Assembly: GCA_936931335.1 (NCBI GenBank)
Contig: CAKZIH010000092.1
Span: forward strand, 1 to 14,921
DNA: 14,921 nucleotides
Direction of reading: 5' to 3'
From: an uncultured Nostocoides sp.
GTDB taxonomy: Bacteria; Actinomycetota; Actinomycetes; Actinomycetales; Dermatophilaceae
Below, piece by piece: positions 6,764 through 13,897 of the stretch. The notes under the pieces were generated by a model. The model did no database searches, was not told the origin of the DNA, and worked only from the letters and a program-made list of their open reading frames with translations. Each line of letters starts with the position of its first letter. The stretch's first letter is position 1. The translations under genes were made by a program, and so were the position numbers.

Positions 6764-9172
6764 GTGACGGAGACGCCGCATACCGGAGAATCCATTGCCC
6801 CCCAAGGCGATCCGACGATCGTTCTGGCCATCGCGCGCACGCCGGTGGAGGAGCGGCTGGTGCGCGAATGGGTTGCCGCGTCGGGTGATCCGGTCCTCCA
6901 GGCAGCGGAGGTCGTGATGCTCCCCCGTGCCGTGGCGACGGCCGAGCACTATGCGACGCTCGCGGCGCGGCTGGCCCGCCCGGGTGAGGTCCGGCTCATC
7001 CCGGTCGGGGTGACCTGGCTGCCCGGAGAGCGCGACGACGGGGTCCGTCAGGCCCGGGCGAGCGATGTGCTGCGCGGTGGCAATCCCTATCGTCCGGCGC
7101 CGCGCCGGCAGGGCCGGATCGCCCGCCGCGACCCCAGTCGCGGTCAGGTGCTCGCCGGCGACTCGGCCACCAGCAGCGAGCTGCGCGCCGCGTATGCCGA
7201 GAGCGCCGCCCCCGAGGATGCGCTGGCCTTTGCCCGTTTCGTCGGCCGTCGCGGCCGCCTCGCCCTGGAGCGCGCGGACTCCCGGCTCCTCGGCCCGCAG
7301 TTCAAGTCGGCCCGGCTCGTCAAGGAAGAACTGCTCGCGCACAAGCATTTCCGCGCCCGGCTGCAGGAGTTTGCCGCGCAGGCCGGCCCGGGAGTGGTCA
7401 CCACCGACAAGGTGGAGACCATCCTCGATGAGCTCACCACCGGCTGGAGCCGGTTGTTCATCGACGTCTTCCCGCGCGTCGGCCGGGCGGTCTTCCAGCG
7501 CGGTTTCGATCCCCAAATCGACACGGTGGCAACGGAAGTGGAGCGGCTGCGGCGCACACTCGCCTCCCGGCCGGCGGTCTTCCTGTGGTCGCACCGCAGC
7601 AACCTCGACCAGCCCGTCTTCACCGCCTCGCTGCACGAGAACGGGCTGCCGCTGCCGCATCTCTTCGCCGGGATCAATATGTCGTTCGGCCCGATGGGCG
7701 CGATCATGCGCCGGGCTGGGGTGATCTTCATCCGGCGCAAGGTGGGCTCGGATCCGCTTTACAAGCTCATCCTCAAGGAGTATGTCGGCTACCTCGCCGA
7801 GAAGCGCTTCAACCTGAGCTGGTCCATCGAGGGCACCCGCTCGCGCACCGGCAAGATGCTCCCGCCCAAGCTCGGCCTGCTCAGCTATGTGTCCGAGGCC
7901 TATCTCGACGGCCGCAGCGACGACATCGCCCTGCAGCCGGTGTCGATCACCTTCGACCAATTGCACGAGGTCGGCGAGTATGCGGCATACGCCCGCGGCG
8001 GGACCAAGGCGCCGGAGGGCTTCACCTGGCTCTACAACTTCATCAAGGCGCAGGGACAGGCGCACTACGGCAAGATCTATGTCCGCTATCCGGAGCCGGT
8101 GTCGATGCGGGCCTTCCTCGGCCCGATCGACGGCGAGATCGCGGCCGATCCCGAACGAATCCAGTTGGCGCTCAACAAGATGGCCTTCGAGGTCGCCTGG
8201 CGGATCAACCAGGCGATGCCGGTCACCACGACCGCGGTGCTGGCCACCTTGCTGCTCGGCACGCACGGTATGGCGTTGACCACTCCCCAGGTCCGCACCG
8301 CCCTGGCCACGGCCCTGGACTACCTGAAGGCGAGCGGGGCGCCGCTGGCGGAGAGCGTGGCGAATCTGCATACGGATGCGGGCGTGGAAAACGCGCTCGG
8401 CGCCCTGGCCGCGTCCGGACTGGTAACCCGGGTCGATGGTGCCCGGGACCGGGTCTGGTCGATCGAGTCCAAGCGCCAGCTGGAGGCGAGCTTCTATCGC
8501 AACTCGATCGTCCACCACTTCCTCACCGGCGCCATCTGCGAGATCGCGATGGTCGAGGCGGTCCGGCTGGCGCCGACCGGCCCAGAGCGGGTGGCGACAT
8601 TCTGGGTGGTCGTGGACCAGGTGCGGGATCTGCTGAAGTTCGAGTTCTATTTCCGCGGGCGCGCGGATTTCCACGAGGATGTGGCCGCCGAGATGACCCG
8701 GATGGCCCCGGACTGGGAGGCGCAATTGCGCAACCCCAGCGCCGGGGCGGCGACACTGCTCGAGCAGCGTGCCGTGCTCACCGCGCCGTTTACGGTGCGC
8801 CCCTTCGTCGAGGCCTATGGGCTGGTCGCCGATGTCCTGAGCCATTGGCAGGGGGAGGGGCCGATCGAGGCGGATCGGGTGCAGAAGGAGGCGCTGGCCC
8901 TCGGCGAGCAGTATCTGGCGCAGCAGCGGATCAGCTCCAGCGAACCGGTCTCCGCGCTGCTCTTCGCCACGGCCGTGCAACTCGCGGACAACCGCGGCGT
9001 GCTCGCCGAAGGTGCCGACCGGCCGGCCCGGGCCGCCCAGTTCGCGGCGGAACTGGCGGCTACGCTGGCGGCGATCGACACCATCGCCATGGTCGCCAAC
9101 AGCCGGTTCGCGGCCGCTCGGCGGGCGGAACACCTCACCGAAAGACATGGAGGACCCGATGGTCACTCGTGA
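6764..9172 (+). CDS. plsB: Glycerol-3-phosphate 1-O-acyltransferase (PlsB-type)
   Basis: The 802-residue protein transfers an acyl chain from acyl-CoA (or acyl-ACP) to the sn-1 position of glycerol 3-phosphate, the first step of phospholipid and triacylglycerol synthesis, at the inner membrane. All four acyltransferase blocks are present: SHRSNLD (276-282, His277 and Asp282 of HX4D), GVIFIRR (319-325), EGTRSR (356-361) and PVSITFD (392-398). The length is like that of mycobacterial PlsB2. The N-terminal 200 residues and the helical C-terminal third are the usual flanking regions. The start is GTG at 6764, with AAGGAG five bases upstream. It is probably co-transcribed with the SDR gene, and its last 14 bases overlap the next gene. 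Confidence 0.95.
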   Translation: MTETPHTGESIAPQGDPTIVLAIARTPVEERLVREWVAASGDPVLQAAEVVMLPRAVATAEHYATLAARLARPGEVRLIPVGVTWLPGERDDGVRQARASDVLRGGNPYRPAPRRQGRIARRDPSRGQVLAGDSATSSELRAAYAESAAPEDALAFARFVGRRGRLALERADSRLLGPQFKSARLVKEELLAHKHFRARLQEFAAQAGPGVVTTDKVETILDELTTGWSRLFIDVFPRVGRAVFQRGFDPQIDTVATEVERLRRTLASRPAVFLWSHRSNLDQPVFTASLHENGLPLPHLFAGINMSFGPMGAIMRRAGVIFIRRKVGSDPLYKLILKEYVGYLAEKRFNLSWSIEGTRSRTGKMLPPKLGLLSYVSEAYLDGRSDDIALQPVSITFDQLHEVGEYAAYARGGTKAPEGFTWLYNFIKAQGQAHYGKIYVRYPEPVSMRAFLGPIDGEIAADPERIQLALNKMAFEVAWRINQAMPVTTTAVLATLLLGTHGMALTTPQVRTALATALDYLKASGAPLAESVANLHTDAGVENALGALAASGLVTRVDGARDRVWSIESKRQLEASFYRNSIVHHFLTGAICEIAMVEAVRLAPTGPERVATFWVVVDQVRDLLKFEFYFRGRADFHEDVAAEMTRMAPDWEAQLRNPSAGAATLLEQRAVLTAPFTVRPFVEAYGLVADVLSHWQGEGPIEADRVQKEALALGEQYLAQQRISSSEPVSALLFATAVQLADNRGVLAEGADRPARAAQFAAELAATLAAIDTIAMVANSRFAAARRAEHLTERHGGPDGHS

Positions 9173-9401
9173 ACGCTCCATACTGACTCGGCGCGCGCCC
9201 TGGCCCCAGCGTCTGATCACCATCGGGCTGACCTTCGTCGTCTTCGGGTTCCTGTGGCCGCTGGTGCTCGGGTGGGGGGATTCGGCGCGGGGTGACGAGG
9301 CCGGCGATGCGTCCCTGCCGCTGATCGGCACCGGGGTCGTGGTCGTCCTCATCGGCGTCGCGGGCATGCTCGTGCGCCGCGGTCACGCCCGCCAGGAGTG
9401 A
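9159..9401 (+). CDS. Small two-helix membrane protein of unknown function
   Basis: The 80-residue protein starts MVTRERSILTRRAPWPQRLI. It has two hydrophobic segments, at about residues 19-40 (LITIGLTFVVFGFLWPLVLG) and 53-72 (LPLIGTGVVVVLIGVAGMLV), joined by a short acidic loop (DSARGDEAGD), and ends in a basic tail. The Arg-rich N terminus before helix 1 and the RRGHARQE tail suggest both ends are cytoplasmic. GGAGG lies five bases before its ATG, inside plsB, and the two genes overlap by 14 bases, so translation is likely coupled. I do not recognise the family. Partnership with PlsB at the membrane is inference from position only. Confidence 0.8.
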   Translation: MVTRERSILTRRAPWPQRLITIGLTFVVFGFLWPLVLGWGDSARGDEAGDASLPLIGTGVVVVLIGVAGMLVRRGHARQE

Positions 9402-9403
9402 GA

Positions 9404-9409
9404 TACGTT
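9404..9409 (+). promoter_or_regulatory. Candidate -10 box for a leaderless alcohol dehydrogenase transcript
   Basis: TACGTT fits TANNNT and is seven bases before the GTG start at 9417, the spacing at which transcription would begin on the start codon itself. The gene has no Shine-Dalgarno-like sequence, which agrees with leaderless expression. The box begins three bases after the stop of the small membrane protein gene. No clear -35 is visible. Confidence 0.4.
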
Positions 9410-9416
9410 CGCGCCC

Positions 9417-10565
9417 GTGCGTGAACTCAGTGTGATCGAGCCCGGCCGGATCGGCTGGCTGGACAAGGCCGAACCCACCCTGGTGGAGGCGAGCGATGCG
9501 CTGGTGCGGCCATTCGTGGCCAGCCGCTGCGATGGCGATGTGCTGCCGATTCACACGTCCGGGGCCAGGCACAAGGCGATGACCGCCGCGCTGCGGGCCG
9601 GGACGGTCGATGCCAGCATTGGCCGCATCGTCGGGCGGGTGCCTTTCGCGGGGGCGTTCGGCATCGGGCACGAGGCCATCGCCCAGGTCACCGCCGTGGG
9701 CGCGGAGGTCAGCGACATCCGGGTGGGGGATGTCGTCGTCGTCCCCCGGGCGATCTCCTGCGGCTCCTGCTACGAATGCCGGCTCGGCCTGACCGCCAAA
9801 TGCTCGACTTTCACCCCGACCAGCCCCGGGAAAACGTTGTCCTGCTTCGGTTTCGGGCCGGCCTCGGGGGCGTGGGGTGGGGTGATCACCGACAGCCTGC
9901 GCATCCCGTTCGCCGACCACATGCTGGTGCGCCTGCCGGACGGCGTGGACCCGCTGCGGGTGGCCTTGGCCGATGACAATCTCACCGACGCCTGGCGTTC
10001 GGTGGCCCCGCCGGTGGCGCAGCGCCCCGGCGGCCGGGTCCTGGTGGTCGGCGGCGGCGGGCAGAGCATCGGCCTGTATGCCGCCGGCCTCGCCGTCCTG
10101 CTCGGTGCCGAGCGCGTCGACTATGTCGACGATCGCGACACCCGCCTGGCCGTCGCCGAATCCTTCGGCGCGCGGGTGCACCAGGTCGCCCGCTCGCGCA
10201 CCCGCTCCCGTATGCCGCACCTGCCCGAGCGTTTTGACGTCGCCGTCGAGGCGTCCACCGGGCAGGGCCTGCGCGACTGCCTGCGGGCGCTGCGGCCGGG
10301 CGGGATTTGCACGGGCACGGGCTATTACCTCGGCACGTCCACCCGGGTGCCGGTGATGGACATGTATGCCACCTCCAGCCAACTGAATGTTGGTGTCTCC
10401 CACGTGCGTCCGCACCTGCCCGCGCTGCTGGACTTCGTCGCGCGCACCGGCTTCCCCGCCGAACGGGTGACCAGCCTGCTCACCCGCTGGGACGACGCAC
10501 CGCAGGCCTACCGCGCCCGCACCACCAAGGTCGTCCTGCACCGACCGCCGCTCGACCTGGGTTGA
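9417..10565 (+). CDS. Zinc-dependent medium-chain alcohol dehydrogenase family protein
   Basis: The 382-residue protein has the zinc MDR layout. Catalytic-zinc ligands are likely Cys38 (in SRCDGD) and the GHE pair His85-Glu86. A structural-zinc lobe follows with Cys115, Cys118, Cys121 and Cys129 (CX2CX2CX7C). The Rossmann fold has VLVVGGGGQSIG (208-219) and a YVDD end of beta-2 (236-239), which points to NAD(H). Cys38-Asp39 resembles sugar/polyol dehydrogenases more than ethanol-type enzymes, but the substrate is unknown. The start is GTG at 9417 with no ribosome site and a TANNNT box seven bases upstream, so it is probably leaderless and separately transcribed from plsB. A GNAT gene follows after 60 bases. 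Confidence 0.9.
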   Translation: MRELSVIEPGRIGWLDKAEPTLVEASDALVRPFVASRCDGDVLPIHTSGARHKAMTAALRAGTVDASIGRIVGRVPFAGAFGIGHEAIAQVTAVGAEVSDIRVGDVVVVPRAISCGSCYECRLGLTAKCSTFTPTSPGKTLSCFGFGPASGAWGGVITDSLRIPFADHMLVRLPDGVDPLRVALADDNLTDAWRSVAPPVAQRPGGRVLVVGGGGQSIGLYAAGLAVLLGAERVDYVDDRDTRLAVAESFGARVHQVARSRTRSRMPHLPERFDVAVEASTGQGLRDCLRALRPGGICTGTGYYLGTSTRVPVMDMYATSSQLNVGVSHVRPHLPALLDFVARTGFPAERVTSLLTRWDDAPQAYRARTTKVVLHRPPLDLG

Positions 10566-10569
10566 CCGG

Positions 10570-10575
10570 TAGGCT
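10570..10575 (+). promoter_or_regulatory. Candidate -10 box for the GNAT gene
   Basis: TAGGCT fits TANNNT and sits five bases after the alcohol dehydrogenase stop. It would give a leader of about 44 bases before the ATG at 10626. No good -35 is present, so read-through from the upstream gene is equally possible. Confidence 0.25.
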
Positions 10576-10625
10576 GGGTGGATTCTCGATTGCTTGGCGC
10601 GGGGGCATCCTGGAGGCTCGGCGTT

Positions 10626-11555
10626 ATGCAGGTGAGCCAACCCTCGGATGTGCAGGTCGAACTCGCGGCGGAGCTGACGACGCTCGGCGGGGGGATGAGC
10701 GGCGCGGAAATCCGCGCCGAGTTTGCCGCCGGCCGTATGCGGCGCGAGTGGTCCGTCGTCGCCACCGACGACGGCGGCACGGTCATTGGGCGGGCGATGT
10801 GGTGGGGTCGCGATGCTCGCGCGCCGATCGCGCTCGATGTCTGGGATGTGCATCCGCGGGCGGCCGAGCGCCCGGTGATTGCCGCCGCCCTGCTGGAGCA
10901 CGGGCATACCAACCTGGCGCGGGAGGGAGTGGCGACACCGTTGCCGCATACGGTGCGGGTCCCCACGTCGTGGCGGGCGCAACCAGACCTGGTCGCCGAG
11001 GTCGAGTTGAAGACGCGGGGCGCGGCGGTCGCCGGGCTCACCCGGGCCAACGAACGCTGGCAGTACCAGTGGGATGCGGGGCGGCCGTTGCCGCCGGAGC
11101 CGGCCGGCCTGGTCTTTGAACCGGCCGATGATGCGGCATTCGTGGAGGTGATCGCGCAGGCCGCAGCGGGCTCACTGGACGTGATGACCCAGCGTGAACT
11201 CGCCTCAGTGCCTGCGCGCGAACTCGCCCTGGCCGAGATCGATTACTACCGCTCCTGCCCGGGGGAGCGCTCGTGGTGGCGGCTGGCCCGGGACACGGAA
11301 GGAGCCATCGTCGGCCTGGCGATCCCGTCGGCTACCCCCACGAGCCGGAATGTCGGCTATCTCGCCGTCCTGCCGGCGCACCGCGGCAAGGGGTATGTCG
11401 ATCGTCTCCTCGCCTACATCACCCGATTCCACGCCGAGCAGGGCGCACCGCGGATCACCGCCACCACGGACGCCGTCAATGCGCCGATGGCCGCGGCATT
11501 CGAGCGAGCTGGCTACTCGCGCACCGAGACTCGGATCGACCTCGAGGCGCCCTGA
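10626..11555 (+). CDS. GNAT-family N-acetyltransferase, two-domain type
   Basis: The 309-residue protein has a clear C-terminal GNAT domain (about 165-309). NVGYLAVLPAHRGKGYVDRL (242-261) holds the acetyl-CoA pyrophosphate-binding motif A (HRGKGY), and TDAVNAPMAAAFERAGYSRT (281-300) is motif B with the usual Asn and Tyr. The N-terminal half (about 1-150) looks like a second, degenerate GNAT fold without a recognisable acetyl-CoA loop, as in several actinobacterial tandem GNAT proteins. The acceptor substrate is unknown. The ATG at 10626 was chosen because GGAGG lies nine bases upstream. A GTG at 10578 in the same frame would add 16 residues but has no ribosome site and overlaps the -10 region. 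It converges on the DUF4303-like gene. Confidence 0.87.
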   Translation: MQVSQPSDVQVELAAELTTLGGGMSGAEIRAEFAAGRMRREWSVVATDDGGTVIGRAMWWGRDARAPIALDVWDVHPRAAERPVIAAALLEHGHTNLAREGVATPLPHTVRVPTSWRAQPDLVAEVELKTRGAAVAGLTRANERWQYQWDAGRPLPPEPAGLVFEPADDAAFVEVIAQAAAGSLDVMTQRELASVPARELALAEIDYYRSCPGERSWWRLARDTEGAIVGLAIPSATPTSRNVGYLAVLPAHRGKGYVDRLLAYITRFHAEQGAPRITATTDAVNAPMAAAFERAGYSRTETRIDLEAP

Positions 11556-11591
11556 GGGGGATGTCCCTCGAGGAGATGTCATTGAGGGGAC
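11554..11591. terminator. Possible bidirectional terminator between converging genes
   Basis: GTCCCTC (11563-11569) can pair with GAGGGGAC (11584-11591) with one bulged G. An alternative stem uses GAGGG (11554-11558) with CCCTC (11565-11569). They lie in the 75-base gap between converging genes, where termination is expected. Neither has a U tract, and both stems are short. Confidence 0.35.
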
Positions 11592-11630
11592 GGCGCGCTT
11601 GTGGCGGCATACCGCGGGGGAGGGCGTAGG

Positions 11631-12220
11631 TCAGTCCTCGCTCGTCTCCTGCTCGACGTAACGCCATAGCTCGTCGGACTGCTCGGGTCCATTGGCCCAC
11701 TGTCCCCAGCGGAGCATGTCGTCGCTGGGGGCCGCGACGTCCATGACCGCGAAGTTGCGGACCGACTGCGGGAACCGGGCGTACCAGCCGTCGTCCTGCA
11801 AGTAGCCCAGCGCGATGGCGATGGTCTCGAAGGGCAGGGAGGGCCACCAGGGCTGGTCCTGCGGCGGCGCCGTCTCCCGGCGGTCGCGCATCTCGGCCCA
11901 CATACGCTCCAGCGGCTCGGCCGCCGGCGTGGGGTGGAACGTCGTATTGCGGTCCCATTCCCCGGGTACCAGCGCAGGTACAACTCCCAGTCGAAGGAGT
12001 CGTCTGCCTCACCCTGGTATTCGGGACCGTAGTAGCGCGCGAGGTTCGCCTCGTGCCCCGCCCGCATGTAGACCGCCGCGACGATGCTCATCCCGTCCCC
12101 GTCGGAGAACAGCCCCAGGCCGAGCACGTCGGCCGGGTCCAGGTCGGCGGTCCTCGCCTCGAACACCTGCTGGATGGCTTGCGACAGCGGTTCGAGGCGC
12201 GAGTTGGGACTGTCAATCAA
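11631..12220 (-). pseudogene. DUF4303-like gene with a one-base frameshift
   Basis: From the TTG at 12220 the frame reads MIDSPNSRLEPLSQAIQQVF through DSFDWELYLRWYPG (about residue 87), then becomes an Arg/Ser/Pro-rich out-of-frame stretch. The next frame resumes at once with EWDRNTTFHPTPAAEPLERM and continues to WRYVEQETSED and TGA at 11633-11631. The break is at the run of four C on the plus strand (11960-11963; GGGG in the gene). One more G would give an intact protein of about 196 residues. The repaired protein resembles the DUF4303 family (LRWYPGEWDRN, ALGYLQDDGWYARF), whose function is unknown. TTG is the only start visible near the front; GTG at 12166 is an alternative. It begins 15 bases after the TadG-like stop. 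The frameshift may be real or a sequencing error. Confidence 0.75.
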
Positions 12221-12235
12221 ACCTTCAGCAGTCCC

Positions 12236-12736
12236 TCAGGGGATGGCAGCGGCGTTCACGTCGGCTCGGGCGCGCGATTCGACGGTGATGGTGATGGAGC
12301 CGCCGACGAACTCCACGACTCGGCTGGCGATGGGCAGTTCGGCGGTGCCGGTGAGGACCACGACCGCGGTTTCCCCGTCGGGGCTCCCGGTGCCGCCATC
12401 CAGGTGCCAGGACCGCATCCGGTCCGGCATGGGGGAGGCAGCGAGATGGGCGCCGGCCGCCGCCCATACGGTCGCGTCGGTGAGCGGAACTGCCTTGTCG
12501 ATGCCGTCGGTATAGACGCGGTCGTCAATGCTGTCGGCCGCATCCAGCGCCGCCGCGTCGGCGGCGTCGAGCAACCGCATCCGCGCTAACTGCGCCGAGG
12601 TGACGGTGATGATCCCGAGGATCAGCATCAAGGCGATGCAACAGAGGCCGATGATCAGGATGGTGATCCCGCCATCTTCGGTATCGCGGTTGCCTTGGCG
12701 GGATGCGGCGGCATACCGCGGACGCAGCCGGGGCAT
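12236..12736 (-). CDS. TadG-like pilus-assembly protein
   Basis: The 166-residue protein has a basic N terminus, then an acidic-Gly junction EDGG (20-23) and one hydrophobic helix at about 24-46 (ITILIIGLCCIALMLILGII). An Ala/Asp-rich segment follows (RLLDAADAAALDAADSIDD), typical of the N-terminal region of TadG-related proteins of actinobacterial Tad loci, then a small extracytoplasmic domain. It is the counterpart by position and type of Rv3654c in Mycobacterium tuberculosis. Its role is likely as a minor pilin-like component anchored in the membrane. The ATG at 12736 overlaps the TadE stop by one base (TGATG) with GAGG six bases upstream; a GTG one codon earlier is possible. Confidence 0.83.
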   Translation of the reverse strand: MPRLRPRYAAASRQGNRDTEDGGITILIIGLCCIALMLILGIITVTSAQLARMRLLDAADAAALDAADSIDDRVYTDGIDKAVPLTDATVWAAAGAHLAASPMPDRMRSWHLDGGTGSPDGETAVVVLTGTAELPIASRVVEFVGGSITITVESRARADVNAAAIP

Positions 12737-13224
12737 CACAATCCTCGGAACCGGTCGACGGTCACCACATGAGTGCTACTCACCGGCACCTCAAGCGGGA
12801 TGACATTGCGCGCGAAGCTCGGAATCAACGGCAGCGGCACCGACACCGTGGCTTCCACGGTGATGGTGTTCTCGGGGCTCAGGCACGGCGTGGCGGCGCA
12901 ACTGGTGGTGACGGTGCCGGTCCCCGCGAACCCTTGGTCCGCGAACGCAATTGCCGCTGCCGCCTGCGCCCGCCCGTATGCCGTGTCATCCCCCTCGGCC
13001 GTGACGAACGCGCGCCCGGCTTCCCGGGCGGCCTGGGCAACGGCATACGAGCCGGCCTGGACGCGTGCGATCATCAGAGTGAGATAGACGAGCGGAATCA
13101 GCAGCAGCACACCGAGGAAGACGAACTCCACGATTGCGCTGCCCTCCTCCGGCCCCGCTGCCCCCGCGGGTGTCCGGGCGGGCGACCACCGGGCCTGTAT
13201 GCGGGTATGTCGTTGGGGTGTCAT
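12736..13224 (-). CDS. TadE-like pilus protein (second)
   Basis: The 162-residue protein has a 28-residue basic/Pro-rich leader and then EEGSAIVEFVFLGVLLLIPL, the TadE signature of an acidic-Gly junction followed by a membrane helix with an internal Glu (Glu33), at about residues 29-52. The YAVAQAAREAGRA segment after the helix is also characteristic. The C-terminal domain is beta-rich and contains a likely disulfide pair, Cys109 and Cys114. TadE proteins are pseudopilin-like minor components cut by a prepilin peptidase. The ATG overlaps the stop of the preceding TadE gene by four bases (ATGA), so translation is coupled. Confidence 0.88.
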   Translation of the reverse strand: MTPQRHTRIQARWSPARTPAGAAGPEEGSAIVEFVFLGVLLLIPLVYLTLMIARVQAGSYAVAQAAREAGRAFVTAEGDDTAYGRAQAAAAIAFADQGFAGTGTVTTSCAATPCLSPENTITVEATVSVPLPLIPSFARNVIPLEVPVSSTHVVTVDRFRGL

Positions 13225-13631
13225 TGGATCTCCTGGAAGGCGCGTCCGGTGACGGTCAGTTCCCCGTCCGGACCGAGTGGGCCGATCAGCGGCAGGGGTG
13301 AGCGCACGGTCACGACGACAACCCCGACGCCGCCCACCGACTCGGTGCCGACGCTCACGTTTTGGCTGAAGCGCGCCGAGATGGATCGGTTGATCAGGTC
13401 CCGCGTGCGGGGGACAGCGTCACCGGGGGAGGCGTCCGCGCGAGCTCCCAGGCGGGCACCCTCGGCCGCACAGGAGATGAGGGTGTTGCGGATGTGCAGG
13501 GTCAGGCCGAGCTGGAAGACGGCGGCGAAGACGACCATGAGTAGGCCGGCGACCATCGCGAAATCCGCGACCGCAGCCCCGTCTTCCATCTCACCCCGGC
13601 GACCGCGCACTCCGACCAGTGCACGGCTCAT
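13221..13631 (-). CDS. TadE-like pilus protein (first)
   Basis: The 136-residue protein has a short basic leader, then EMEDGAAVADFAMVAGLLMV with the membrane helix at about 21-43. The helix carries Asp23 where TadE proteins usually have Glu. Next come HIRNTLISCAAEGARLGARA, the conserved post-helix segment, and a short extracytoplasmic domain. Its size matches Rv3655c-type TadE proteins. It starts 11 bases after the DUF4244 gene stop with only a weak AGG before the ATG, so translation probably depends on coupling. With the next two genes it forms a set of three pilin-like proteins of rising divergence. Confidence 0.87.
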   Translation of the reverse strand: MSRALVGVRGRRGEMEDGAAVADFAMVAGLLMVVFAAVFQLGLTLHIRNTLISCAAEGARLGARADASPGDAVPRTRDLINRSISARFSQNVSVGTESVGGVGVVVVTVRSPLPLIGPLGPDGELTVTGRAFQEIQ

Positions 13632-13642
13632 CGGGCCTGGGT

Positions 13643-13855
13643 TCAGTTGCCCTGGGGGCCCACGTCGGTCAGGGCCTCGCTGAAGATCTCGCCCAGGCGG
13701 GTCTGGGCCAAGCCCCAGATCACGGACACCAGCCCGGCGGTCATCAGGGTGATGAGGACCCAGCCGGGGACATCGCCGCGCTCGTTGTCGCGGTCATGCA
13801 GGGCGTTGCGCAAGGCGACCATGAAGTGCAGGTGTGCCTTCAACAGAGTGTTCAT
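13643..13855 (-). CDS. DUF4244 small pilin-like protein (Flp pilin position)
   Basis: The 70-residue protein starts MNTLLKAHLHFMVALRNALH and has the DUF4244 core ERGDVPGWVLITLMTAGLVS with one membrane helix at about 31-50, then a short amphipathic tail. In actinobacterial Tad loci a gene of this type (Rv3656c in M. tuberculosis) holds the Flp pilin position, so it is the likely major subunit. A classical Flp cleavage site (Gly followed by Glu-Tyr) is not present, and Gly27 or Gly31 before the helix is only a possible processing point. The ATG at 13855 has AAAGGA eight bases upstream, the best ribosome site in the cluster, as expected for an abundant subunit. A gap of 42 bases separates it from tadC. 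Confidence 0.85.
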   Translation of the reverse strand: MNTLLKAHLHFMVALRNALHDRDNERGDVPGWVLITLMTAGLVSVIWGLAQTRLGEIFSEALTDVGPQGN

Positions 13856-13897
13856 CGGGAGATTCCTTTCAGGGGGAGACGCGCCGAATTGCGCTTG

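Noticed and set aside
6734..9367. Open frame of 877 codons on the minus strand opposite plsB
   Set aside because: It is longer than plsB itself, but its Arg/Gly/His-rich translation has no recognisable domain, while the plus strand has all four acyltransferase blocks and good ribosome sites.
10578..10625. Upstream GTG start for the GNAT gene
   Set aside because: There is no ribosome site, it sits two bases after the candidate -10 box, and the ATG at 10626 has GGAGG at good spacing.
9135..10982. Open frame of 615 codons on the minus strand across three plus-strand genes
   Set aside because: It spans the gaps between genes, has no family motif, and is explained by codon bias of the real genes.
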